Shown: piece by piece, positions 53,233 to 63,361 of the stretch
Position numbering within the stretch: position 1 is the first letter of the stretch
Layout of the letters: every line of letters starts with the position of its first letter
Origin: Colwellia psychrerythraea
Lineage (GTDB): Bacteria; Pseudomonadota; Gammaproteobacteria; Enterobacterales; Alteromonadaceae
Direction: 5' to 3'
DNA: 64,000 nt
NCBI RefSeq assembly: GCF_000764185.1
Contig: NZ_JQEC01000021.1
Span: 240,585 to 304,584 of the forward strand
The notes under the pieces: generated by a model
The model's input: the letters and a program-made list of their open reading frames with translations, nothing else
Databases searched by the model: none
Told to the model about the DNA's origin: nothing
Made by a program: the position numbers and the translations under genes

Positions 53233-54171
53233 ATGAACAATTTAGAGCAAAAATTGACAAAGATTGACTTGAATCTATTGGTCGCATTGAACGTATTGCT
53301 AAACGAAAGGAGTGTCAGCAGAGCTGCTGAGGCTTTATATATTACTCAACCTGCAATGAGTAAAACACTGAATAGGTTAAGAGATTTATTTGATGATCCA
53401 TTGTTTCATCGTAGCTCATCTGGGCTAATCCCTAGTGAGAGAGCCATCGAATTAGCACAAAATCTGCCCAATATTTTAAATCAGGTTAATGGCTTGTTAT
53501 TGCCTCGCGCTTTTAACCCTAAAACATGTGGACAAACATTTTCAATTTCAATCCCCTCCCTTTTATGTCACTCAATATTAATGCCATTAGTATTAAAGCT
53601 AAACAAATTAGCTCCAAATATTTGTATTATCGATTTACCCAGTGAATCAGATCCATTCCCTGCTCTTGAAAAAGGGGCCTATGACTTTGCTATTCATATA
53701 ACTGAGCCTAAAAGTGATCAATTTGGTTGTACATCACTTGGCTCGTTCCGGCCCAATATATTTGCAAAAAAATCTCACCCTTTAGTTGAGACTCGCACTA
53801 GTAATCGCTTAATTGACTTTGATGACTATAAATTTGTCGCTTATCAAGTGAGCCCTGAAGACAAATTAGGTTTTGAAAATCCGGCCGAGAGAATTTTGAG
53901 GTTATTTAACTTCAGCCCCAATGTTGTTTACCAAAGTAGCCACTTAAGTATGATTACCTCATTATTAGAGCAGAGCGATTGTTTATTGGTAGCGCCAAGT
54001 TTTATGCTCAATTCGGTGGACTTTTCTGATAAGTTCACTTCGGTGTATGAATTTGATATTGAAAAGGAACACATGTTAGATCTGCTCTTGTTAGAGTCGC
54101 CAAGAGCAAAACATGGTGAAGCAGCTCAATGGCTTAAAAGCGAGTTACTGAAAACGATTAGTATAACGTAA
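53233..54171 (+). CDS. LysR-family transcriptional regulator (NodD-like subgroup)
   Basis: The 312-residue protein has an N-terminal winged HTH (KIDLNLLVALNVLLNERSVSRAAEALYITQPAMSKTLNRLRDLFDDPLFHR) and a co-inducer domain of periplasmic-binding-protein type. The DLNLL...ERS..RAAE pattern is that of the NodD/LeuO subgroup. AGGA lies upstream of the start. It is divergent from the DUF4136 lipoprotein gene, so that gene or itself is a likely target. The ligand is unknown. Confidence 0.88.
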   Translation: MNNLEQKLTKIDLNLLVALNVLLNERSVSRAAEALYITQPAMSKTLNRLRDLFDDPLFHRSSSGLIPSERAIELAQNLPNILNQVNGLLLPRAFNPKTCGQTFSISIPSLLCHSILMPLVLKLNKLAPNICIIDLPSESDPFPALEKGAYDFAIHITEPKSDQFGCTSLGSFRPNIFAKKSHPLVETRTSNRLIDFDDYKFVAYQVSPEDKLGFENPAERILRLFNFSPNVVYQSSHLSMITSLLEQSDCLLVAPSFMLNSVDFSDKFTSVYEFDIEKEHMLDLLLLESPRAKHGEAAQWLKSELLKTISIT

Positions 54172-54332
54172 TGCTTTAAAACCGATAACAGCAACTCTGG
54201 ACTGGCAATTCATATTGAGCAATAAGCGTTACTTAACCTGAACTATGACTAATGAGTATTTGATGTTTAAGTAAAAACAACAATTTAGGTTGTTATCAAC
54301 AAAATTAAGTAGCGATAGACTCTATTAATGTT

Positions 54333-54460
54333 TCAATTTATTCGATTATCAAGACAAAACATTTATAAATAACGGGTTATTTATAAACGTTTTAACGCTG
54401 AGAATCGGATAAAGGGGAAACTTGAGCAAGTGCTGCTTATCCAGAGTTCAGGTTACTTAT
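54333..54460 (+). repeat. Dispersed repeat, copy 2
   Basis: This copy, direct in orientation to 41515-41641, includes a perfect palindrome TTTATAAATAA / TTATTTATAAA (54362-54372 and 54377-54387) around CGGG; copy 1 has this stem partly eroded. It overlaps the stop of the fghA gene by a few bases. Confidence 0.85.
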
Positions 54461-55304
54461 TTAAATGTTTGGCATGAAAGCGTAAATGCTCTTCAATAAA
54501 TGATGAGATAAAATAGTAGCTGTGGTCATAGCCTTCGTGAATATTGAGCTCTAGCGGGTAATTCTTCGCCTTTGCTGCTGCCTCTAATGATTCTGGTTTT
54601 AATTGCTCCGCCAGAAAATCATCAGCGCCACCTTGGTCAACTTTGGCCGGAATAAACTGTGTTGCTCTTTGCATCAAATCACTTGCATCATGGTTATGCC
54701 AAGTAGATTTGTCTTTACCCAAATAAGCGGTAAAAGCTTTTTTACCCCAAGGCGCATTCACTGGATTACAAATAGGGCTAAATGCCGACATTGAGCTATA
54801 ACGTTCAGGGTTTAACATGGCAATAGTTAAAGCGCCATGACCGCCCATGGAATGTCCGCTAATGGCCCGTTTATCTGAAACGGGAAACGCCGCTTCGATA
54901 ATTTGAGGTAACTCATTAACCACGTAATCGTACATTTGATAATGACGATTCCACGGTGCTTGTGTAGCATTGACATAAAAACCGGCACCCTGACCTAAAT
55001 CATAACCCTCATCATCAGCAACTCCTTCACCACGAGGGCTAGTATCTGGCGCGACAATCGCAACACCTAACTCAGCCGCAATACGCTGTATGCCGGACTT
55101 TTGCATTACATTTTCATCGCTACAGGTTAGGCCAGATAGCCAATAGAGTACTGGAACTTTTGCGCCACTTGATACTTGTGGTGGCAAGTAAATAGCAAAT
55201 CGCATGCTGCAATTTAATGTTTTAGATTGATGGCTATATTGTTTATGCCAGCCGCCAAAATTTTTGTTAACACTTATATTTTCAATGGAATGGTCAATTG
55301 TCAT
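54453..55304 (-). CDS. fghA: S-formylglutathione hydrolase
   Basis: The 283-residue esterase starts at ATG 55304 (AGGA about 8 nt upstream); an extra Met at 55322 is less likely. Motifs are the oxyanion region PVLYWLSGLTCSDENVMQKSG, the nucleophile elbow GHSMGGHGALTIA with the catalytic Ser, the acid in VDQGGADDFL and the His in GYDHSYYFISSF. It hydrolyses S-formylglutathione to formate and glutathione in formaldehyde detoxification. It lies directly downstream of the frmA-type dehydrogenase. Its 3' end abuts the dispersed repeat. Confidence 0.94.
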   Translation of the reverse strand: MTIDHSIENISVNKNFGGWHKQYSHQSKTLNCSMRFAIYLPPQVSSGAKVPVLYWLSGLTCSDENVMQKSGIQRIAAELGVAIVAPDTSPRGEGVADDEGYDLGQGAGFYVNATQAPWNRHYQMYDYVVNELPQIIEAAFPVSDKRAISGHSMGGHGALTIAMLNPERYSSMSAFSPICNPVNAPWGKKAFTAYLGKDKSTWHNHDASDLMQRATQFIPAKVDQGGADDFLAEQLKPESLEAAAKAKNYPLELNIHEGYDHSYYFISSFIEEHLRFHAKHLNK

Positions 55305-55405
55305 GGTAATAATCCTAAACATTACCCCTTGGTGTTTATGTTACCAAGGGGTAATTCACTACTTATTTAAATGCTGTGCTGATGCTTTCATTACTTATCG
55401 ATATG

Positions 55406-56615
<1,210 letters not shown>

Positions 56616-56733
56616 TGTATATATTTGAACGTGATAATACGTTTAAATCGTAATTCACTTTTACTACGTGGTAATAATCAAGATATGCTTACCTGCTTAA
56701 GTACGCCAGTTAAGGCTAAATAGCCCATAGTTA

Positions 56734-57060
56734 CTAATGGCTATGGCCTTGAGAAAGATGAATCATAACAACCCCGATAGCCACTAAACCCATACCAAGC
56801 CATGTGGTTAATTCAAGATGTTGACGATAAATAACAGTAGACAATAAAGTTACGGTAATAATAGCTAATCCTGCCCATAACGCATGAACGATACCAACAG
56901 GCATGCCTTTCATTGCTTGCCCTAAAAACATGAATGCCGCTAAGTGCCCTAATAAGACTATGGCACTAGCAAGTGGTTTAGTAAAACCATCAGTCTCTTT
57001 TAATGCCACATGAGACATTGCCTCAGCAGCGACACCTAATAAAAGAAATAACCAACTCAT
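56734..57060 (-). CDS. SMR-family drug/metabolite transporter
   Basis: The 108-residue protein has four TM helices and the SMR signature. The essential membrane Glu is Glu13 in LLLGVAAEAMSHVALKETDG, and the loop is GIVHALWAGLAIITVTLLS. The C-terminus is His-rich (SQGHSH). Length and motif match EmrE/SugE. SMR proteins export quaternary cations or guanidinium by proton exchange. Its position between the LysR gene and frmA suggests export of a toxic small molecule linked to formaldehyde stress, but that is inference. Confidence 0.87.
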   Translation of the reverse strand: MSWLFLLLGVAAEAMSHVALKETDGFTKPLASAIVLLGHLAAFMFLGQAMKGMPVGIVHALWAGLAIITVTLLSTVIYRQHLELTTWLGMGLVAIGVVMIHLSQGHSH

Positions 57061-57263
57061 ACTTGCTTCCTCTAATGTTATGTAAGCTGTTTATCTAGAC
57101 CTCGCTTAAGTATTCTCTAATAAGCGCCTCATTTGTTCTAAATAAACGACTTATAGCTTGGCTGACTCACAGCATGCTTTCTCGATGGCTGCCATTATAG
57201 TTATTTCTAAATAAAAGATAATATGCTAATTTGGTAAATCACTTGTACATATAGGTAACAATC

Positions 57264-58130
57264 ATGCAGTGGGATGGGATCAGCGAATTTGTTTTCGTGG
57301 CCGAAAATGAGAGCTTTACTTTAGCTGCCAAAAAAATGGCAATATCTACCGCGCAAGTTAGCCGTCAGGTAAGTGCGTTAGAACAACGACTTAATATCAA
57401 ATTATTTTATCGAACGACACGCAAAGTATCATTAACCGAAGAAGGACGTATTTTTTATCAACACTGTCGCAGTGTACTCGATGGCTTAGATGCTGCTGAA
57501 CGTGCTATCACAAATTTACAGTCTAAACCTCAAGGTAAAATCAAATTAACAGCACCAGTAACCTATGGTGAGAAGCAAATATTACCGCTAGTGAATAATT
57601 TCATAAAGCAATATAGCGATGTTGAAGTCTCTGCTTATTTAAGCAACCGTCAAATCGACATAGTTGAAGAAGGTTATGATTTAGCTATCCGCCTGGGTAA
57701 TTTAAGCGACTCTAGCATGATGGCAAAAAAACTGGGTACCAGAGCAAACTATGTTTGTGCATCTCCTCACTATGTAGATCAACATGGTATACCACATTCT
57801 ATATCAGAGCTTAGTAAACACAGTTGCTTGCTAGGCACTTCAGATCATTGGCGCTTTAGGGATTCAGGCAGAGAAAAAAGTATCCGCGTAACCGGACGAT
57901 TAAGATACAACAATGGTTACAGCCTGACCGATGCGGCGTTGAAGGGCCTAGGTATAGTCCAGCTACCCGATTATTATGTTGAACAATATATACAAAGTGG
58001 TGAATTGATCACTTTGTTAGATAATTATCGCGCGCCTGACGAAGGGATATGGGCGGTTTATCCTCAAAATCGCCATTTATCCCCTAAAATTAGATTGCTG
58101 GTAGACTACTTGGCTGAGCAGTTAGTTTGA
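57264..58130 (+). CDS. LysR-family regulator beside the formaldehyde module
   Basis: The 288-residue LysR protein has the HTH AENESFTLAAKKMAISTAQVSRQVSALEQRLNIKLFYRTTRKVSLTEEG and a typical effector domain. AGGT lies 7 nt upstream of the ATG. It is divergent from the SMR/frmA/fghA genes, the usual position for their activator in gammaproteobacteria. The likely inducer is formaldehyde or its glutathione adduct, which the sequence does not prove. Confidence 0.86.
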   Translation: MQWDGISEFVFVAENESFTLAAKKMAISTAQVSRQVSALEQRLNIKLFYRTTRKVSLTEEGRIFYQHCRSVLDGLDAAERAITNLQSKPQGKIKLTAPVTYGEKQILPLVNNFIKQYSDVEVSAYLSNRQIDIVEEGYDLAIRLGNLSDSSMMAKKLGTRANYVCASPHYVDQHGIPHSISELSKHSCLLGTSDHWRFRDSGREKSIRVTGRLRYNNGYSLTDAALKGLGIVQLPDYYVEQYIQSGELITLLDNYRAPDEGIWAVYPQNRHLSPKIRLLVDYLAEQLV

Positions 58131-58189
58131 ACTTGCCGTTTACTATTTTTAACAAATCTTAAAGTAAGTTAAACCCTTTATAAACACAT

Positions 58190-58220
58190 AAAAAAGCAGC
58201 CAGAATCAGGCTGCTTTTTT
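58190..58220. terminator. Bidirectional rho-independent terminator
   Basis: AAAAAAGCAGCC (58190-58201) and GGCTGCTTTTTT (58209-58220), loop AGAATCA, lie between the convergent LysR gene and the HtrA-like gene. T-runs are present on both strands. Confidence 0.93.
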
Positions 58221-58252
58221 AATGTCTATCTAACCTGAGTTTTGGTTAGTTC

Positions 58253-61090
58253 CTATGTTCGAGACTCCTGATCTACTAGGTGATCAATTTTTTCCCACTT
58301 TCCGTCAGTATATTTTATCTCAAAGAATGGCCAGTAGTTATTGTCTACCCGCAAGGTAATTACCCTAGAATTATTTTTAAAATCTAGGGTTTTAATTAAT
58401 ACTGACGACTGATGCTCTTTGCCTTTAACTGCTTGAACAAAATCATCAGTGGTATTAATTGGCTTTCCATCTATTTCTACAATACGTTGCATCGCATAAA
58501 GCCCATAACGTGTCGCTGGAGAGCCATAACTATAACTTGCTACATAGACACCATCATCACTAACGTTACCTTGTTGCTGAGCCGCCCGATGTGGTGAGTG
58601 TAGGTACAAGCCAGACCAATAAAATACTTGCTTAATATCTTGGCCATTTAACAAAGCCGTTGTTAACTTTTGAGAATGAACTTTACCTTCACTAAAATAC
58701 GTTACCGCCACTTCAGGTGATTGCGTTAATAACTCTACCTGCCTGAAATCAGAAACCGGAACATCATTAATCGCAAGCAATATATCTCCGCGTTTAAAAA
58801 CCTCGGCACTCTTTGAACTTTCTGCGACATTGTAAATAGCCAGTAATTTGTCTGTATGCGGATTTTGTTGTGCTAACTTACCTAACCACTTATCTGGAAG
58901 ACCCATTTGTAATGCATCAACCGGTGCAATTTTAGTTAAATTTAAGTCAATAGAATAAATTCGCTCTTGCCCCTCATTCAATAACATTAATTCTTTAATA
59001 TACTCAGCAGACATGCCGGTTAACGCGGTATTGACATCATTGCCGTTACTTTCTTCAAACATGGTCCATAACGCAAGCACTTCATTGGCTTTGTTCACTA
59101 ATATGCCATCTATTGACATGTTAGGGTTAACGAGACTAATTGCATCAATATTTTTTTCAATAAACTGCGGTACTTTAAACTGCGTAAGCCAAAGTTCATC
59201 AATAGTATCTACATTGGTTTCACGATATTCGACAACACCATCATAATTCAATCCTATCTGTCTTATTGTTTCTCCCTGTTTAATTGGCTTTTTACTCAAA
59301 ACTACTTCAGCAACCGATATATGCGAGACCGATGATGGCTCATAAGAGACTAGAGATAAATTGTGCAACGGATGTATATATTCAACTTTACCTTTTACTT
59401 CTACACGATTATTAAATATTAATTTAACGTCTCCTAATGAGGTGAAAACGACACTTCTAGGCACGACAATCCAGCCTTTTTGTCTATCAACAATAACACC
59501 GGTACCACTGGATGAGTGCTTGCCACTTCTTCCTTGAATAGAGTACGGGCTGGTAAAATTCACGGTAACCAAAGCATGCTCAGGATTATTACTTACAGCC
59601 ATGCTTTTTGTATTGTTACTTGCATCAGTCTTAACTACAGCTTTTACTACCTGTGATGATTGACTGCATGGCCAATAACCTAACGCTGTACTCTTCTGAC
59701 AATAACTGTGCTCAAACCATGTTTTATTTATTTCTACCAGCGCATAATCGCTTGTATTAGGATCGTTAAGGCTAAAATAGCGAAGGTGAACTTTAGTATC
59801 ATCAACAATAAGGCTTAACTGCTTGTCAAAGTCTTCAACGTTATCAACATGTACACCATTAAATTCGGTAATAACACTCTTATGAGGTACACCTGCTTGT
59901 TTAAAACTTCCCGCTGAAATAGCAACATATACACCGCTAATTGGTTTGTTAAAGTGCCTAGCTTGTTGATAGGACAAGTTATGAAAAATGCCGCCATCAA
60001 ACTTTAAAAATGCCGAGGGGGTAATAGTATTTAAATCATCAACATTTATCGACACTGATAATGGCGTTCCACGTCTTAATACAGATAAGTTAATACGCTG
60101 ATTCACATTGTCATTGAAGTTACTTTCAAGTGATGAGAATTCGGCAATTTCTTGTTCATTAATCGCTAATAATATGTCGCCTACTGCCAGAGATTCTGCG
60201 GCTGAACTATCAGGAATGATTGATTTAACCACTAATAAACCAAGTTGCTCTGGAAATTGCTCACGGTACTTTATTTCTAAAGTTTCGTTTAGACCAAGCC
60301 TTTTTAACTCAGCGTAAGGTTTAGTATTGAAGGTTGTTTGTATTGTACCCCGAGTAATTTCTTCATTCGCTTGTAACTTTTTCAGAGCTATCTTTATCTT
60401 TTCTAACGGTAAATAAAAGGCGTTAGCTGATTTAGTTTGGCTGCCGGCATTTAAAGCGACAACCTCCCCTTGAATGTCTATAACCGGCGAACCAGATGAG
60501 CCCCCCGTAGAAGCCGTTGCAGCTTGAATGTAGGAAATATTAAAATCATTATATCGACCACGACCATATGAAGGAGCAGCACGATCGAGCCGAGCAATTG
60601 TGCCATCTAAAATAGATATTTTCTGTCCTGCATCATTACCAATAATACGAATTTCTTGGCCAACAATGGGATTTTTCTTACTTAGTTTAAATTGATGAGG
60701 TTGCAGATGTTTTATCTGGCTAGGATCGTATTGATAGAAACCAAAATCGTGCACAGGATCAATATACAAAGGTGTTAAATCAATTTCTTCATTATTAATT
60801 AATATTGCTTTAGCGGTTACCGGCCCTGGTGTGACGATATGCCTGTTGGTTAAAATAATGCCTCGAGCAGCATCAACAATAAAGCCAGTACCATAACCGC
60901 TACTATTCCATTTACCATCAAAACTTACTGGCACGTCTATTTGAATACTGACTACACCACTAGATACTTGCTTAACGGTGTCATTCCAATTATTTTTCGT
61001 GGTTGATGAGCAACTGGTTAAAATTATAAATGAAAACAATACTGCTAATAACACTAATTTATGTGTCATGTTTTTGTTTTTGATGAACAT
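58253..61090 (-). CDS. Double-barrel HtrA/Deg-like lipoprotein protease with PDZ domains
   Basis: The 945-residue protein has a lipoprotein signal ending FIILTSC (Cys27). The first trypsin-like domain has an intact triad: His84 in GIILTNRHIV, Asp115 in DPVHDFGFYQ and Ser199 in TGGSSGSPVI. PDZ regions follow (LGLLVVKSIIPDSSAAESLAVGDILLAINEQEI; SGVYVAISAGSFKQAGVPHKSVI). A second barrel begins at about residue 530 (SSGTGVIVDRQKGWIVVPRSV). It lacks the His, Asp is replaced (HNLSLV) and the Ser site is absent (MSIDGILV), so it is probably inactive. A last PDZ pair ends the chain. The layout recalls eukaryotic Nma111/Ynm3. Likely periplasmic protein quality control. Confidence 0.85.
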   Translation of the reverse strand: MFIKNKNMTHKLVLLAVLFSFIILTSCSSTTKNNWNDTVKQVSSGVVSIQIDVPVSFDGKWNSSGYGTGFIVDAARGIILTNRHIVTPGPVTAKAILINNEEIDLTPLYIDPVHDFGFYQYDPSQIKHLQPHQFKLSKKNPIVGQEIRIIGNDAGQKISILDGTIARLDRAAPSYGRGRYNDFNISYIQAATASTGGSSGSPVIDIQGEVVALNAGSQTKSANAFYLPLEKIKIALKKLQANEEITRGTIQTTFNTKPYAELKRLGLNETLEIKYREQFPEQLGLLVVKSIIPDSSAAESLAVGDILLAINEQEIAEFSSLESNFNDNVNQRINLSVLRRGTPLSVSINVDDLNTITPSAFLKFDGGIFHNLSYQQARHFNKPISGVYVAISAGSFKQAGVPHKSVITEFNGVHVDNVEDFDKQLSLIVDDTKVHLRYFSLNDPNTSDYALVEINKTWFEHSYCQKSTALGYWPCSQSSQVVKAVVKTDASNNTKSMAVSNNPEHALVTVNFTSPYSIQGRSGKHSSSGTGVIVDRQKGWIVVPRSVVFTSLGDVKLIFNNRVEVKGKVEYIHPLHNLSLVSYEPSSVSHISVAEVVLSKKPIKQGETIRQIGLNYDGVVEYRETNVDTIDELWLTQFKVPQFIEKNIDAISLVNPNMSIDGILVNKANEVLALWTMFEESNGNDVNTALTGMSAEYIKELMLLNEGQERIYSIDLNLTKIAPVDALQMGLPDKWLGKLAQQNPHTDKLLAIYNVAESSKSAEVFKRGDILLAINDVPVSDFRQVELLTQSPEVAVTYFSEGKVHSQKLTTALLNGQDIKQVFYWSGLYLHSPHRAAQQQGNVSDDGVYVASYSYGSPATRYGLYAMQRIVEIDGKPINTTDDFVQAVKGKEHQSSVLIKTLDFKNNSRVITLRVDNNYWPFFEIKYTDGKWEKIDHLVDQESRT

Positions 61091-61423
<333 letters not shown>

Positions 61424-62515
61424 TTAATTATTATCGGCAAATGATAATAAACGTAACATGTCTATAGACTTACCTAGCTGCCATTGCATGCCATAAACAG
61501 CCGTATGCACCACGAGTAATACCCTATCAAATGAATTTGTGTCATTGGCTAACATCAAAGATATTTTCACTTTAGCCTGTTGAATCCCCTCCTCTTCGTA
61601 GGTTGTTAATATACTGATAGTATTTTCTTCAGCAGTTATCTGACGTTTAACTGGCAGGTAACCTAATTGTTCAATCATAGCTTCTGCGACTAACCATACT
61701 GACCAAGGGTTTTGTCCAGTCACTAAGTTGCCATCTTGAGCCATGTTCGCCAAATACACATGCCCAACATCAAAGTTGGCCCCTTGTTCGGTTAATTTAT
61801 TTTGTAATAAAAATGGAAAGATATCTTTTGCATTAGGAATTAATAAAAGCTCTTCGTCATTAGTAAAACTAGACACAATTTTATTCGCTAATAAAGCAGA
61901 GCCATCATCTAAAGTGACATTAACCAATGCTGCTGGTCCATGACATACCGCACCAACCACCTTACCCGATTGATAATACTCACTCACTAAAGATTTGATC
62001 GAAGCGTTTTCTGGAAAATCAAACATAGCGCCCTTGCCACCGACAAAATAAACGGCCTGATACTGACTGGTATTAACATCAGCCATGGCAATGCTATTAT
62101 CTACTTTTACTTGTGCAACCGTATCATTCAAAAATGCAAAATCAAACTTGCCCATATCATCGTCATCTATCACTACAGGCGGTTTACCACCTTTTGGGCT
62201 TGCTATATCTACCTCAAAACCATTAGCTTCAAAAACATAATAGGCACGTGCCAATTCGGTTAATTCATAACCGGTCTTCTGGCCACTAGTGTCCATAACG
62301 TCGGTACTGGTAACCACCGCAAGTATTTTTCCACGATATTCTTTTACCCCTTTTGATAAGTAAACAAGGTCTTGCGGCTGGGTAACGCTAAGGTCTTGCT
62401 GATTAACGTTAGCTGGCATAAGACTGCGCAACCAGAAAACAAAAGTTACCAGTAGAATAATCAGACTCAACAGACTGATTAAGGTGATTTTGGTTTTTGG
62501 ATATTTATTTAACAT
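61424..62515 (-). CDS. DJ-1/PfpI-family protein with N-terminal membrane anchor
   Basis: The 363-residue protein begins with a TM helix (ITLISLLSLIILLVTFVFWL). A class I glutamine-amidotransferase-like domain follows: RGKILAVVTSTDVM, ARAYYVFEANGFEVDIASPKGGKPPV, and the nucleophile elbow GKVVGAVCHGPAALVNV with catalytic Cys. The C-terminal part (from about residue 290) is an extra strand-rich tail. Members include Hsp31-like chaperones and glyoxalase III. AAGGGA lies upstream of the ATG. A periplasm-facing anchor is unusual for the family. Confidence 0.82.
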   Translation of the reverse strand: MLNKYPKTKITLISLLSLIILLVTFVFWLRSLMPANVNQQDLSVTQPQDLVYLSKGVKEYRGKILAVVTSTDVMDTSGQKTGYELTELARAYYVFEANGFEVDIASPKGGKPPVVIDDDDMGKFDFAFLNDTVAQVKVDNSIAMADVNTSQYQAVYFVGGKGAMFDFPENASIKSLVSEYYQSGKVVGAVCHGPAALVNVTLDDGSALLANKIVSSFTNDEELLLIPNAKDIFPFLLQNKLTEQGANFDVGHVYLANMAQDGNLVTGQNPWSVWLVAEAMIEQLGYLPVKRQITAEENTISILTTYEEEGIQQAKVKISLMLANDTNSFDRVLLVVHTAVYGMQWQLGKSIDMLRLLSFADNN

Positions 62516-62671
62516 GAGCTGTTCCCTTTAATTTTAAAACAAGTTTAACGACTCATATGTGAAAAATAAGTGAAATCTAGTCAGAATTAACGAGGTAAAT
62601 AAGGCAGGTGATTCACGAACTAAAGGTAATGCTGGGTATCAAGCAAAATAATGAGGTGGTCTCTGATCTTA

Positions 62672-63361
62672 TCAGCACAATTTATAAACACGTCGGTAGC
62701 CATCAATTAAATAGATTTTACTAAAATTATGCTCTAATTTTAATGATTCATAGGCTCCCCGGTATGAATCAATGTCGGCCATGCAATAAGTATTAAAGAG
62801 TGCTAGCCAATATTCATCTATATTGCCATTGGCATTGCATTTTTGATTCTTGATACGGATCCTGTCTTCTAACAGAAATTGCGTGTTTTCCTCAATGTTT
62901 GTCGAAGCAAATTTAGTGGCTATTGCTTGCACCACTTTTATCTTAGGCGGATGTAGACATTTATATAAATTGATTGATACCACGTAACCTAGAATATCTA
63001 TCAAAGCGTCATTAGTCTTGGTCACGATCATGTTAATTATTATGCGGGTCAGTTCTTTTTTAAATTCATTGATGCGCTTAATTGGGCTAGGAATAACAAG
63101 ATGAATCCATCGATTGTTGGGAATTAGATGGCCTATTTCTTCATTTAACTGTTCGACGATATTCGAGATTGGCACATCATCTGCCAACCTTGAGCGGCGT
63201 TTACCGTTTTCATTGATATGCTCGACCAGTTTGGTAACTTCCACGGCAATTCGACGGTTATTTAGTAATAAATAACCGTCGGGTGGGTCTTCACCATCGA
63301 TATACTCCCCTCCGAATTTAGACGCTAAAGTCGCAAGAACGTATTCTTCATCTGGTTTCAT
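62672..63361 (-). CDS. Orphan protein with a PD-(D/E)xK-like nuclease start
   Basis: The 229-residue product has AAGGA 6 nt before ATG. Residues 15-47 read GGEYIDGEDPPDGYLLL, then NNRRIAVEVTKLVEHINENG. An Asp in a D-P-P-D-G-Y turn, followed by hydrophobic strand IAVEVT, resembles the PD-(D/E)xK nuclease core, with Thr replacing the usual Lys. No methyltransferase gene is nearby, so a restriction role is not supported. The C-terminal half (EYWLALFNTYCMADIDSYRGAYESLKL) is unassigned. It could be a defence or nucleic-acid-processing protein. Family call is tentative. Confidence 0.5.
   Translation of the reverse strand: MKPDEEYVLATLASKFGGEYIDGEDPPDGYLLLNNRRIAVEVTKLVEHINENGKRRSRLADDVPISNIVEQLNEEIGHLIPNNRWIHLVIPSPIKRINEFKKELTRIIINMIVTKTNDALIDILGYVVSINLYKCLHPPKIKVVQAIATKFASTNIEENTQFLLEDRIRIKNQKCNANGNIDEYWLALFNTYCMADIDSYRGAYESLKLEHNFSKIYLIDGYRRVYKLC

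Noticed and set aside
62672..63361. Restriction-modification system
   Set aside because: No methyltransferase or specificity gene is nearby and the nuclease-like motif is incomplete.
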